The notes beneath the pieces are model-generated. The model did not search any database and was not told the DNA's origin. It saw nothing but the letters and a program-made list of their open reading frames with translations. This document shows positions 10,905 through 23,539 of a stretch of 64,000 nucleotides of DNA, one piece after another (the stretch's first letter is position 1; every line of letters starts with the position of its first letter). Source of the DNA: Megaleporinus macrocephalus (taxonomy: Eukaryota; Chordata; Actinopteri; Characiformes; Anostomidae). Location: the NCBI GenBank assembly GCA_021613375.1, contig CM038718.1:39842921-39906920 (forward strand). Direction: 5' to 3'. Made by a program: the position numbers and the translations under genes.

Positions 10905-11671
10905 GGGGGGGAGAGAAGATAGAGGTAGAAAAGAAAGAAAGAGAGAGAATGAGACACGGAAAAACAGAGAGAGAATAGAGAGAAAAGAAAAGATGCTGTA
11001 ATTTTAGAATCAGCGGAAAACAGAAAGAGTAAGAGAGAGGCCAGAAGAAAGAAGAGAAAGAGAGTCAAGAGAAAGAAAAAGAGAGGCAACAAGAAAGGAG
11101 AGGAAGAGATGAATGAGAAAGTGAGATAGATTAGTGGAGAGTGCTTCAGAGAGAGAGAGAGAGAGAGAGATGTGAAAAAAGAAAGAGGAAGTAAAGGGAG
11201 GAAGGAGAAAGTGAGTTAGTTTCAGAGTGAGAGAAGAGGCAAGAAGACAGAAAGAATAAGAGGAGAAAGAAAATAGAAAGGCAGAATAGAGGGAGGAAAA
11301 GCTTTAGTTTGGAAGTGAGAGAAACTCACATAAAGAGAAAAGAAAAAATGAAAGGGGAGGAGAAAGACAGGGGCAAAGATGGAGAGAGAGACAGAGCGAG
11401 TGAACGAGAGAGACATTAGTGGAGAGTGATGAAGACACTTGTGTTCATTGCATCTTGAGAGAAAGAGAGAGATACAGGGAGAGAAAAAGAGAAAGGGAGT
11501 GAAAGGGAGAGACAGACAGAGAGAGGAAGAGAGAGGGAGTGACAGAGAGAGACAGAAAGGGAGAGACAGAGACAGACACAGAGAGAGAGAGAGAAATACA
11601 GACAGACAGAGAGAGAAAAAAAGACAGACAGACAGACAGACAAAGAGACAGACAGAGACAGACAGACAGAC

Positions 11672-11716
<45 letters not shown>

Positions 11717-11737
11717 GAGAGAGAAAGACGGACAGGC

Positions 11738-11768
<31 letters not shown>

Positions 11769-11863
11769 CAGAGGGAGACAGAGACAGAGAAACAGAGAGA
11801 GAAAGACAGACAGAGAGAGAGAGAGAGAGAGACGGACAGGCAGAGAGAGAGAGAGAGAAAGAC

Positions 11864-11906
<43 letters not shown>

Positions 11907-11963
11907 GAGAAAGACGGACAGGCAGAGAGAGAGAGAAAGACAGACAGACAGAGAGAGAAAAAA

Positions 11964-11994
<31 letters not shown>

Positions 11995-12021
11995 GAGACA
12001 GACAAAGACAGACAGACAGAC

Positions 12022-12052
<31 letters not shown>

Positions 12053-12070
12053 AAAAAAGACAGACAGGCG

Positions 12071-12106
<36 letters not shown>

Positions 12107-12129
12107 CAGAGAGAGAAAAAAAGACAGAC

Positions 12130-12176
<47 letters not shown>

Positions 12177-12195
12177 GAGAGAAAAAAAGACAGAC

Positions 12196-12250
<55 letters not shown>

Positions 12251-12272
12251 CAGAGAGAGAAAAAAGACAGAC

Positions 12273-12317
<45 letters not shown>

Positions 12318-12386
12318 GGATGAAGATATGTTCAGACCTCCTCTATTCATCTGATTGATGTGTGGGGGCATTCAGAATGTGTGTGT

Positions 12387-12424
<38 letters not shown>

Positions 12425-12430
12425 TAGAGG
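10905..12430. repeat. Purine-rich tract: (GA)n, (GACA)n and GAAA mixtures
   Basis: The plus strand is almost entirely A and G from about 10905. It becomes a compound (GA)n/(GACA)n/(AGAAA)n microsatellite from 11455 to 12312, with a further (GA)n run at 12385-12426. Blocks such as GAGAGAAAAAAAGACAGACA recur, showing amplification of larger blocks. Open frames of about 300 codons on both strands follow from the composition. Confidence 0.95.
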
Positions 12431-12590
12431 GAGCAACTTGTTGCCATGGAGAATGCTGATGTAGCGGAGAGTGGAGAAAGAGAGAGGAGTGATAGAAGAG
12501 TGAGGGTGAGGAGACGAGTGTGGAGGTTGTTGTAGTTAATAGAGATTTACAGGGTGCTGATTTGAGGTGACAGTGTTAGAACCGGACCTC
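12431..12590. other. Purine-biased spacer
   Basis: Short, mostly non-repetitive stretch between two arrays. Confidence 0.35.
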
Positions 12591-12591
12591 C

Positions 12592-13156
12592 ACAGCTTAA
12601 CGTTCTCCACAGCTCAACGTTCTCCACAGCTCAACGTTCCCCACAGCTCAACGTTCCCCACAGCTCAACGTTCCCCACAGCTCAACGTTCCCCACAGCTC
12701 AACGTTCTCCACAGCTCAACGTTCCCCACAGCTCAACGTTCCCCACAGCTCAACGTTCCCCACAGCTCAACGTTCCCCACAGCTCAACGTTCTCCACAGC
12801 TTAACGTTCTCCACAGCTCAACGTTCCCCACAGCTCAACGTTCCCCACAGCTCAACGTTCCCCACAGCTCAACGTTCTCCACAGCTCAACGTTCCCCACA
12901 GCTCAACGTTCCCCACAGCTCAACGTTCCCCACAGCTCAACGTTCCCCACAGCTCAACGTTCCCCACAGCTCAACGTTCTCCACAGCTCAACGTTCCCCA
13001 CAGCTCAACGTTCCCCACAGCTCAACGTTCCCCACAGCTCAACGTTCCCCACAGCTCAACGTTCCCCACAGCTCAACGTTCTCCACAGCTCAACGTTCCC
13101 CACAGCTCAACGTTCTCCACAGCTTAACGTTCTCCACAGCTTAACGTTCTCCACAG
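12592..13156. repeat. 17 bp minisatellite, about 33 units
   Basis: The unit CCCACAGCTCAACGTTC varies only at a C/T in the middle (ttccc/ttctc) and in the end units (gctt for gctc). There are no indels by eye. Each unit holds one CpG within AACGTT. As 17 is not a multiple of three, the open frame across it has a 17-residue period (51 bp). Confidence 0.96.
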
Positions 13157-13455
13157 AGACGCAACACTGACACTCACGGCTCAGCTGGTCAGACACGGTA
13201 AACCACAGCATCACCGGGTCACTGCGAGGGGCTCTGGTTCCGGAGGGGACGTTCTCTCCGAGACGTTACGTCTGCACGTCCATCATGTTGTAAACATGTA
13301 GACCCTACTGAGACGTGATCAGATCTCAGGATTAGATCAGCCATAACATTCTCATTACTCAGCAGATCAGATCAGATCAGAATCTCCAGACGGACGTTAA
13401 TCCAGCCGGGCTGTACAGAAGCTGTGACGGTGCTGGTCCAGACCTGCAGGACACG
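13157..13455. other. Single-copy DNA
   Basis: A short GATCA-type repeat is present near 13360-13380. No gene recognised. Confidence 0.4.
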
Positions 13456-14010
13456 TTAGAGACATCACAGACAGAGAGTAAAGCGAGTCAGAGAGTAAAG
13501 CGAGTCAGAGAGTAAAGCGAGTCAGTGAGAGTATAAAGTGCTTTAGAAAAAGCAACTGTTGAGGCAGCAATGGAAGAGAGGCGGAATAAAGCGAGTCTGA
13601 GAGTCAGAGAAAGAATAATGTGCTGTAATAAAGAGTAGTGGAGGTGAAGAGCGACTGTTTCTGGAAGGGAGAGTCAGAGAATAAAACGAGTCAGAGAATA
13701 AAACAAGTCTGAGAGTAAAGTAAGTCAGTGAGAGTATACAGTGCTTTAAAAAAGAGAAATGGAGGTGAAGAGCCACTGTTACAGGAAAGGAGAATCAGAA
13801 AATAAAGCGAGTCGGAGAATAAAGTGAGTCGGGGGGTAAAGCGAGTCAGAGAAAGAATAAAGTGCTGTAATAAAGAGAAGTGGAGGTAAAGAGAGACTGT
13901 AGAGGCAGGAATAGAGAGTTGGAGAGTAAAGCGAGTCAGAGAAAGAATAAGGTGCTGTAATAAAGACATGTGGAGGTAAAGAGAGACTGTAGAGGCAGGA
14001 ATGGAGTTAA
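13456..14010. repeat. Degenerate tandem repeat with AGTAAAGCGAGTCAGAGA core
   Basis: Short repeats of AGTAAAGCGAGTCAGAG grade into longer units of about 90-125 bp that contain AGTGCTGTAATAAAGAGAAG and GAGACTGTAGAGGCAGGAAT. About four to five diverged copies. Confidence 0.8.
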
Positions 14011-14380
14011 ACGAGAAGACGCTGTTTTATTTACTGCCTCTATAAATAAACACTAAGATTCTCTGTTTTTCAGAAGAGTTCTGTTTGTTTAATGAAGCTC
14101 TTGTTTTTATTGAAGTGAGTAAAAATATTTATTATTAGTTTATAAATAGTTAATTCAGTTCAGTATTTAAACAGTAAATATACTGAACGGTATGTGTGGT
14201 GTGCTGATGTCTCTGAACTGTGGAGTTTGGAGCTGTTGTTGATTTCTCTTTTGTGGGTGGTCTTGTGCCTCGGTGGTCCGGTGCAGCTCCCATTTTCAAA
14301 CAGCTGATCCAACAGAGCTCAGAGGGACATTATTAAATTAATTATTCATTCATTTTTAGGGTCTTCAAAAATTACACAGC
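14011..14380. other. Single-copy AT-rich DNA
   Basis: No gene or repeat recognised. Confidence 0.4.
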
Positions 14381-14440
14381 ACTCTTTCTCTTTTTCTCTC
14401 TCTCCCACCTTTCTTTCTCTCTTTCGCTCTTCCTATTCCC

Positions 14441-14491
<51 letters not shown>

Positions 14492-14921
14492 ACCCCTCTC
14501 AATCTCCCATCTCTATATATGTGTATATAAATATATGTACTCCTCTCCCCCTCCCCCTTTCACTCTCTGTCTCTCTCTCTACACCTATCTTCTTTCTCTA
14601 TATACGTATGTAAACATATATACACACCTCTCTCCCCACCTTCTCTCTCCACCTATCTCTCTCTCTCTACACCTCTCTCCACCTCTCTCTCTGTCTCTCT
14701 TTCTCTTCCCCTTTTTCACTCTCTCTCTCTCTCTCTCTCTCTACACCTCTCTCCACCTCTCTCTCTGTCCTCTCTTTCTCTTCCCCTTTTTCACTCTCTC
14801 TCTCTCTACACCTCTCTCCACCTCTCTCTCTGTCTCTCTTTCTCTTCCCCTTTTTCACTCTCTCTCTCTCTACACCTCTCTCCACCTCTCTCTCTGTCTC
14901 TCTTTCTCTTCCCCTTTTTCA

Positions 14922-14994
<73 letters not shown>

Positions 14995-15565
14995 TATATA
15001 CACACCTCTCTCCATTCTTTCTCTCTCCACCTATCTCTCTCCCCTTTCTCTCTTTCTCTCCCCACTTTCTCTCTCTACCTATCTTTCTCCCCTTTCTCTC
15101 TTTCTCTCCCCTCTTTCTCTCTCTACCTAACTCATTCTCTCTCTCTACACCTCTCTCCACCTCTCCCTCTGTCTCTCTTTCTCTCCCCCTTTTTCACTCT
15201 CTCTCTATATATGTATGTAAACATATATACACACCTCTCTCCATTCTTTCTCTCTCCACCTATCTCTCTCCCCTTTCTCTCTCTTTCTCTCCCCACTTTC
15301 TCTCTCTACCCATCTTTCTCCCCTTTCTCTCTCTCTTTCTCTCCCCACTTTCTCTCTCTACCTATCTCTCTCCCCTTTCTCTCTCTACACCTTTCTCCAC
15401 ATCTCTCTCTGTCTCTCTCTTTCTCTCCCCCCTTTCTCTCTCTACCTATCTCTCTCCCTCTTTGTCTCTACCCATCTCTCTTCCCCCTTTCGCTCTTCCT
15501 ATCCTCCCTTTCTCTCTCTACGTATCTCTCTCCCCCTTTCTCTCTCTCTCTCTCTCTCTCTCACA
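14381..15565. repeat. Pyrimidine-rich tract with (CT)n, (TA)n and 60-120 bp blocks
   Basis: The plus strand is nearly all C and T. A (CT)n run spans about 14446-14489. Blocks with CTACACCTCTCTCCACCTCT recur near 14663, 14739, 14811, 14870 and 15144. A (TA)n run of about 21 units lies at 14946-14988. Open frames through this tract are artefacts. Confidence 0.94.
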
Positions 15566-15878
15566 TGGTCCCTGTGGCGTTCACCACCATCGATCAATGT
15601 GATAATGTGTCCGGCGCATGCACAGCCGCATGCCTTTCTCACCTTGCCTGGCAGACTGCCAATTCCACACAAATTCACTTCCCCCCAATGACACCCCCCA
15701 AAGCCCCAGCCACCCCCCACCCCCCAAAAATTCTGCTCCAACAGGCGAATGAATCAGGCCGGTGGGGCGACTGCCTGCCTGAATACATGTGTAGTCAATA
15801 TTTACATCACAGATCAAAACCACAATCCTCAGCACCAACACCTACCACACACACGTCTCCTCCTTTAATACAGTCCAT

Positions 15879-15882
<4 letters not shown>
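15566..15882. other. Single-copy island between two low-complexity tracts
   Basis: Non-repetitive sequence with a C-run cluster at 15681-15726. No exon recognised. Confidence 0.45.
15681..15726 (-). other. Potential G-quadruplex (minus strand)
   Basis: Five runs of four to six C within 46 bp on the plus strand give G-runs on the minus strand that meet the usual four-run pattern. Confidence 0.45.
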
Positions 15883-15883
<1 letters not shown>

Positions 15884-15918
<35 letters not shown>

Positions 15919-18900
15919 TATACAGACAGAGACAGACAGAGAGAGACAGGTATAGAGATAGAGAGGTACAGAGAGAGGTGTATAGAGAGAGAGAAGTTTA
16001 TAGAGAGAAAAGTATAGAGAGGTGTATAGAGAGAGCTGTACATAGAGAGAGATAGATGTACAGAGAGAGGAGGAGTGGTATAGAGACAGAGAGGTGTATA
16101 GAAAGAGGTATAGAGAGAGAAGTATAGAGAGGTGTATAGAGAGAGAGTGGTATAGAGAGAGAAGTATAGAGAGAGAAGTATAGAGAGAGAAGTATAGAGA
16201 GAGAAGTATAGAGAAGTATAGAGAGAGAAGTATAGAGAGAGAAGTATAGAGAGAGAAGTATAGAGAGGTGTATAGAGAGAGAAGTATAGAGAGGTGTATA
16301 GAGAGAGAAGTATAGAGAAGTATAGAGAGGTGTATAGAGAGAGAAGTATAGAGAAGTATAGAGAAGTATAGAGAGAGAAGTATAGAGAGAGAAGTATAGA
16401 GAAGTATAGAGAGAGAAGTATAGAGAGAGAAGTATATAGAGAAGTATAGAGAGGTGTATAGAGAGAGAAGTATAGAGAGGTGTATAGAGAGAGAAGTATA
16501 GAGAAGTATAGAGAGAGAAGTATAGAGAGAGAAGTATAGAGAGAGAAGTATAGAGAAGTATAGAGAGGTGTATAGAGAAGTATAGAGAAGTATAGAGAGG
16601 TGTATAGAGAGAGAAGTATAGAGAGGTGTATAGAGAGAGAAGTATAGAGAGGTGTATAGAGAGAGAAGTATAGAGAGGTGTATAGAGAGAGAAGTATAGA
16701 GAGAGAAGTATAGAGAGAGAAGTATAGAGAGAGAAGTATAGAGAGGTGTATAGAGAGAGAAGTATATAGAGAGAAGTATAGAGAAGTATAGAGAGGTGTA
16801 TAGAGAAGTATAGAGAAGTATAGAGAGTGTATAGAGAGAGAAGTATAGAGAAGTATAGAGAGGTGTATAGAGAGAGAAGTATAGAGAGGTTATAGAGAGT
16901 GTATAGAGAGAGAAGTATAGAGAGGTGTATAGAGAAGTGTATAGAGAAGAATATAGAGAAGGTATAGAGAGAGAAGTATAGAGAAGTATAGAGAGAGAAG
17001 TATAAGAGAGAAGTATAGAGAAGTATAGAGAGAGAAGTATAGAGAAGTATAGAGAGGTATAGAGAGAGAAGTATAGAGAAGTGTAGAGAGGTGTATAGAG
17101 AAGTATAGAGAAGTATAGAGAAGTATAGAGAGAGAAGTATAGAGAGAGAAGTATAGAGAGGTGTATAGAGAGAGAAGTATAGAGAGAGAAGTATAGAGAG
17201 GTGTATAGAGAGAGAAGTATAGAGAAGTATAGAGAGGTGTATAGAGAGAGAAATATAGAGAGGTGTATAGAGAGAGAAGTATAGAGAAGTATAGAGAGAG
17301 AAGTATAGAGAAGTATAGAGAGAGAAGTATAGAGAAGTATAGAGAGAGAAGTATAAAGAGAGAAGTATAGAGAAGTATAGAGAGAGAAGTATAGAGAAGT
17401 ATAGAGAGGTGTATAGAGAGAGAAGTATAGAGAAGTATAGAGAGGTGTATAGAGAAGTATAGAGAAGTATAGAGAGGTGTATAGAGAGAGAAGTATAGAG
17501 AAGTATAGAGAGGTGTATAGAGAGAGAAGTATAGAGAAGTATAGAGAGGTGTATAGAGAGAGAAGTATAGAGGGTGTAAGAGAGAGAAGTATAGAGAGGT
17601 GTATAGAGAGAGAAGTATAGAGAGAGAAGTATAGAGAGAGAAGTATAGAGAAGTATAGAGAGGTGTATAGAGAGAGAAGTATAGAGAAGTATAGAGAGGT
17701 GTATAGAGAAGTATAGAGAGGTGTATAGAGAGAGAAGTATAGAGAGGTGTATAGAGAGAGAAGTATAGAGAAGTATAGAGAGAGAAGTATAGAGAGGTGT
17801 ATAGAGAGGTGTATAGAGAAGTATAGAGAAGTATAGAGAGGTGTATAGAGAGAGAAGTATAGAGAAGTATAGAGAGAGAAGTATAGAGAGGTGTATAGAG
17901 AGGTGTATAGAGAAGTATAGAGAAGTATAGAGAGGTGTATAGAGAGAGAAGTATAGAGAGGTGTATAGAGAGGTGTATAGAGAGAGAAGTATAGAGAGCT
18001 GTATAGAGAGAGAAGTATAGAGAAGTATAGAGAGAGAAGTATAGAGAAGTATAGAGAGGTGTATAGAGAGAGAAGTATAGAGAAGTATAGAGAGGTGTAT
18101 AGAGAGAGAAGTATAGAGAAGTATAGAGAGGTGTATAGAGAGAGAAGTATAGAGAAGTATAGAGAGGTGTATAGAGAGAGAGAAGTTTATAGAGAGAAAA
18201 GTATAGAGAGGTGTATAGAGAGAGCTGTACATAGAGAGAGATAGATTACAGAGAGAGGAGGAGTGGTATAGAGACAGAGAGGTGTATAGAAAGAGGTATA
18301 GAGAGAGAAGTATAGAGAGGTGTATAGAGAGAGAGTGGTATAGAGAGAGAAGTATAGAGAGAGAAGTATAGAGAGAGAAGTATAGAGAGGTGTATAGAGA
18401 GAGAAGTATAGAGAGAGAAGTATAGAGAAGTATAGAGAAGTATAGAGAGAGAAGTATAGAGAGAGAAGTATATAGAGAGAAGTATAGAGAAGTATAGAGA
18501 GGTGTATAGAGAAGTATAGAGAAGTATAGAGAGGTGTATAGAGAGAGAACTATAGAGGTGTATAGAGAGAGAAGTATAGAGAGGTGTATAGAGAGAGAAG
18601 TATAGAGAGGTGTATAGAGAGAGAAGTATAGAGAGAGAAGTATAGAGAGAGAAGTATAGAGAGAGAAGTATAGAGAGAGAAGTATAGAGAAGTATAGAGA
18701 GGTGTATAGAGAGAGAAGTATAGAGAAGTATAGAGAGGTGTATAGAGAAGTATAGAGAAGTATAGAGAGGTGTATAGAGAGAGAAGTATAGAGAGGTGTA
18801 TAGAGAGAGAAGTATAGAGAGGTGTATAGAGAGAGAAGTATAGAGACGTATAGAGAGGTGTATAGAGAAGTATAGAGAAGTATAGAGAGAGAAGTATAGA

Positions 18901-20470
18901 GAAGTATAGAGAGAGAAGTATAAAGAGAGAAGTATAGAGAAGTATAGAGAGAGAAGTATAGAGAAGTATAGAGAGGTGTATAGAGAGAGAAGTATAGAGA
19001 AGTATAGAGAGAGAAGTATAGAGAGAGAAGTATAGAGAGGTGTATAGAGAGAGAAGTATAGAGAGGTGTATAGAGAGAGAAGTATAGAGAAGTATAGAGA
19101 GGTGTATAGAGAGAGAAGTATAGAGAGAGAAGTATAGAGAGGTGTATAGAGAGAGAAGTATAGAGAGGTGTATAGAGAGAGAAGTATAGAGAAGTATAGA
19201 GAGGTGTATAGAGAGAGAAGTATAGAGAGGTGTATAGAGAGAGAAGTATAGAGAAGTATAGAGAGAGAAGTATAGAGAGAGAAGTATAGAGAGAGAAGTA
19301 TAGATAGAGAAGTATAGAGAAGTATAGAGAGGTGTATAGAGAGAGAAGTATAGAGAGGTGTATAGAGAGAGAAGTATAGAGAGGTGTATAGAGAGAGAAG
19401 TATAGAGAAGTATAGAGAGAGAAGTATAGAGAGGTGTATAGAGAGAGAAGTATAGAGAGAGAAGTATAGAGAAGTATAGAGAGGTGTATAGAGAGAGAAG
19501 TATAGAGAGGAGTATAGAGAAGTATAGAGAGAGAAGTATAGAGAGGTGTATAGAGAGAGAAGTATAGAGAGAGAAGTATAGAGAGGTGTATAGAGAGGTG
19601 TATAGAGAGAGAAGTATAGAGAAGTATAGAGAGAGAAGTATAGAGAGGTGTATAGAGAGGTGTATAGAGAGAGAAGTATAGAGAAGTATAGAGAGAGAAG
19701 TATAGAGAGGTGTATAGAGAGGTGTATAGAGAGAGAAGTATAGAGAAGTATAGAGAGAGAAGTATAGAGAGGTGTATAGAGAGAGAAGTATAGAGAGAGA
19801 AGTATAGAGAGGTGTATAGAGAGGTGTATAGAGAGAGAAGTATAGAGAGAGAAGTATAGAGAAGTATAGAGAGGTGTAATAGAGAGAGAAGTTTAGAGAG
19901 AGAAGTATAGAGAAGTATAGAGAAGTATAAAGAGGTGTATAGAGAGAGAAGTATAGAGAGGTGTATAGAGAGAGAAGTATAGAGAAGTATAGAGAGAGAA
20001 GTATAGAGAAGTATAGAGAGGTGTATAGAGAGAGAAGTATAGAGAAGTATAGAGAGGTGTATAGAGAGAGAAGTATAGAGAGGTGTATAGAGAGAGAAGT
20101 ATAAAGAGGTGTATAGAGAGAGAAGTATAGAGAGGTGTATAGAGAGGTGTATAGAGAGAGAAGTATAGAGAAGTATAGAGAGGTGTATAGAGAGAGAAGT
20201 ATAGAGAGGTGTATAGAGAGAGAAGTATAGAGAGGTGTATAGAGAGAGAAGTATAGAGAGGTGTATAGAGAGGTGTATAGAGAGGTGTATAGGGAGGTGT
20301 ATAGAGAGGTGTATAGAGAGAGAAGTATAGAGAAGTATAGAGAGGTGTATAGAGAGAGGTGTATAGAGAGGTGTATAGAGAGAGAAGTATAGAGAGGTGT
20401 ATAGGGAGGTGTATAGAGAGGTGTATAGAGAGAGAGAGATAGGTGTACAGAGAGAGGAGGAGTGGTAGAG
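15884..20470. repeat. 4.6 kb TATAGAGA minisatellite with 2.19 kb higher-order units
   Basis: Short words AGAGAAGTATAGAGA and GAGGTGTATAGAGA alternate in varied order throughout. A distinctive segment with GAGAAGTTTATAGAGAGAAA, AGAGCTGTACATAGAGAG and GAGGAGGAGTGGTA occurs at 15985-16085 and again at 18174-18270, offset 2188-2189 bp. Its last part recurs at 20440-20467. The array is therefore two large units plus a terminal partial one. A 744-codon open frame on the minus strand is purely repeat-derived. Confidence 0.93.
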
Positions 20471-21135
20471 ACGTGTCCTTCAGGTGGGTCTCTCTGACCG
20501 TCAGTGTTTTCTTATCAGGATAATTAATGGTGGACGCTGAGGAGGACAGTAGGATTAATAAAAGGTTCTGCAATCACACTGTACAGAGAACAAACGGGTC
20601 GTCCATCACGTCCACTCAGCTCAGCCGAGCCGTCCAGCTCCTCCACTCTCTCCAACTGCGGAGTTCCCCGCCCTGACCTTCGTCCACTGAAGGGCTTCGG
20701 CAATTACGGCCTGCCAGAAAAGCTAAACGAATCCAAATAAATTCAGTGTCCAGTCGGACGTGAGTGACACGGTGACTAATGTCCCTGTCGGTGAGTAACG
20801 TGTGTAATTATTTAACTGAGGATTCTGTTACACACGCAGAGCGGCTATCAGACACGGCTATCAGATTTCTTATTTATTAACTAATAACAAACTTAACTCT
20901 GATCACAGATCAGTCATACAGGAGGATTTTAATAACACCACACACTTCCAGCCTCTCTTCATCACCCAGAGTTACACAGGCTGGAGCTTTAGGGCTGATA
21001 TGTAAAGGAGCTTCATTCTGATTGGCTGCCACTCTTTATAAGTGTAGCGAGAGAGGGCGGGGCTAACCAGCGAAAGGATAGGCAGATATAACTGTTGTGT
21101 TTTTGTGACATCACAAAAGCACTGAGTTCAAAACA
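20471..21135. other. Single-copy DNA, no gene seen
   Basis: Moderately complex sequence with no recognisable coding or RNA feature. Confidence 0.4.
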
Positions 21136-22725
21136 AGCTGTTCCCTCTCTCCCACCTTCTCACCATCTCTTTCCCTTCTCTCTCTTCCTTCTCTCTCTTC
21201 CTTTATCTCTTTCTTCGTCTCTTCATCTCGCTCTCTCTCCTTGTTATCTTCCTCCCTCTCTCATCCTATCCTCCCCCTCCCACTCTCTCCCTTTCTCTCC
21301 ATCTCTTTTTAATTGTCTTTTCATTTCTATCTCTTCCCTTCTCTCTCCTTTTTATCTTCCTCCCCCGCTCTCTTTCTTTCTCTTTTTCTCTCTCTCTCTC
21401 TCCTTTTTATCTTCCCCTCTCTCTCTACCTCACTCTTGATCCCCCTCTCGTTTTCTTCATCTCTCTCTCTCCCTCTTTTTCTCTGTCTCTCTATATCTGT
21501 CTTTCTTACTATCAATTCTTGTCAATCTCCTTTTCTTTTTCTTTCTCTATTGTTTCTGTTTCTCACCCTTTTCTTTATTTATTTCCTTCACTTTTATCTT
21601 CCTCTCTCTCTCTCTCTACCTTACTCTTGATCCCCCTCTTCCACTGTCGTTTTCTCCATCTCTTTCTTTCGCCAACTCCATCTATTTCTGATTCTTCATC
21701 TCTCTTTCCCTCTTTTCCTCTGTCATACATATCTCTCTTCCTTTATCTCTATCTCTCTCTCTCCTTGTTATCTTCCTCCCTCTCTCTTTCTCTCTCATCC
21801 ATGTCTCTTGTCTCTTCATTTCTATCTCTTCCCTTCTCTCTCCTTTTTATCTTCCTCCCCCACTTTGTCTTTCTTTGTCGCTTCATCTCTCTTTTTATCC
21901 TCCTCCTTCTCTCTTTCTATACCTCTCTTGATCCCTCTTTCTCTCCATCTCTCTCTCATCATATTCTCTCTCTCCCACTCTCCCTTTCTCTCCATCTCTA
22001 TCTCTTGTCTTCTCTCTCATTTTTAATCTTCCTCCCCCCTCCGTCTTTCTTTTTGTCTCTTTATCTCTTTTTATCTTCCTCATTCCCTCTCTCCATCTCT
22101 CTCACTTTCTCTCACTCAGTCTCTGTTTCCTCATCCCTCTTTCTGCCTCTTTTTATCTTCCTCTCTCTCTACCTCACTCTCTCCTTCTTTTTATCTTCCT
22201 CTCTTTCTCTACCTCACTCTTGATCCCCTTATCCTGCCCTCTTGTTTTCTTCATCTCTCTCCCTCTTTTCCTCTGTCTCTCTATATATCTTTCTTTCTAT
22301 ATCACTCCTTGTCTAGCTCCCTTTCTTTTTATTTCTCTATTGTTTGTTTCTCACCCTCTTTCTTTCTTCCCTTCACTCTCTCTCTCTCCTTTTTATCTTC
22401 CTCTCTCTCTACCTCACTCTTGATCCCCCTCTTCCACTCTTGTTTTCCCTTCATCTCTCTTTCGCCAACTCCATCTATTTCTGTGTCTTCATCTCTCTCT
22501 CCCTCTTTTCCTCTGTCTCACTATCTCTCTCTTTCTTTCTCTCTTCCTCTCTCTACCTCACTCTTGATCCCCCTCTCCCACTCTCATGTTTTCTTCATCT
22601 CTCTCCCTCTTTTCCTCTGTCTCACTATATCTCTCTCTTTCTTTCTCTCCACCACCCTTTTGTTTTCTGTTTCTCACCCTCTTCTTTCTTTTTCTCTCCC
22701 TCTCTCTCTCTCACTATACTTCGGT
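21136..22725. repeat. Pyrimidine-rich tract with amplified blocks
   Basis: The plus strand is C/T-rich. The phrase CTCACTCTTGATCCCCCTCT or a close variant recurs near 21430, 21625, 22217, 22408 and 22560, marking amplified blocks of roughly 150-300 bp. Open frames are low-complexity Ser/Leu/Phe artefacts. Confidence 0.88.
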
Positions 22726-23340
22726 GTGACTCTACTGATGTGATGGTGGGTCCTCAGTCAGACTTCAGCTGCTCTCTTTCCTTCTAAAAATAAACATCCC
22801 GTTCTTCTCTTTCTTTCTTCTCATGACGCCTCAGCCGTCCTCTCGTCCTCGATGAAAGATAGCGCAGTCGCTCCGGCGCTGAGCCGTCCTGCTCCAGCCA
22901 GACAGCCGTGAGTTATGAGCTGTTTAGGACCACCTTAATCTGTCACAGCCACTCGAGCAGTGTTTGACCTTAATTTCTGAGCTGGCGAGGCTCTAACGCC
23001 GGGATTTGTCCGAGATGTTCCTGTTTCTTTTGTTCCGTCTCTCCGGCGACACGAGGCAGACGGCCTTAAAAAACCTGGACCTGCTGATACGCAGTCCCGC
23101 AGAGTCGACTTCCCCCCACAGTCCGCCTCACCGGCTCCTGCTGACTCCCTTCTGCAGCTGGTCCTGATGGGCTGGGTCAGATGCAGTTAGTGGTAGGTAA
23201 GCACATAAAGCTGGAGAGCAAATCCACCTGTTCTTCAACCAAAGCTGGTCCATCAACTCCTCCAGCAGTTTTCCAGACATTGACTTAATTACAGCTCCGG
23301 AATGTTTGGACTGGTCAGGAATGAAAAACGACTGGGATGC
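22726..23340. other. Single-copy DNA, no gene seen
   Basis: Complex, moderately GC-rich sequence around 22850-23170. It could be conserved noncoding DNA. No exon recognised. Confidence 0.35.
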
Positions 23341-23525
23341 AAAAATCTGTGCTTAGCATCACCTTAGCAACCACCAGGGATATCATAGCAAACACCTAGC
23401 AGGACCTTATCAGCTACTATGATTACCATAGCAACCACTGCCAACACCCCAACAACCACCTGGGATAACATAAGAACTGCTTAACAACATTTTACCAACT
23501 ACTAACATAGCAAATCACCTGGTAG
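23341..23525. repeat. Degenerate AGCAACCACC repeat
   Basis: Words such as TAGCAACCACCAGGGATA and CATAGCAACCACTGCCAACA recur irregularly. The pattern resembles dispersed teleost repeats of this type. Family not assigned. Confidence 0.5.
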
Positions 23526-23539
23526 CAGCCCAGCAAAGG

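Noticed and set aside
15998..18232. 744-codon Ser/Leu/Tyr-rich minus-strand frame resembling a membrane protein
   Set aside because: It is composed only of TATAGAGA-type repeats, so the hydrophobicity is a side effect of the sequence.
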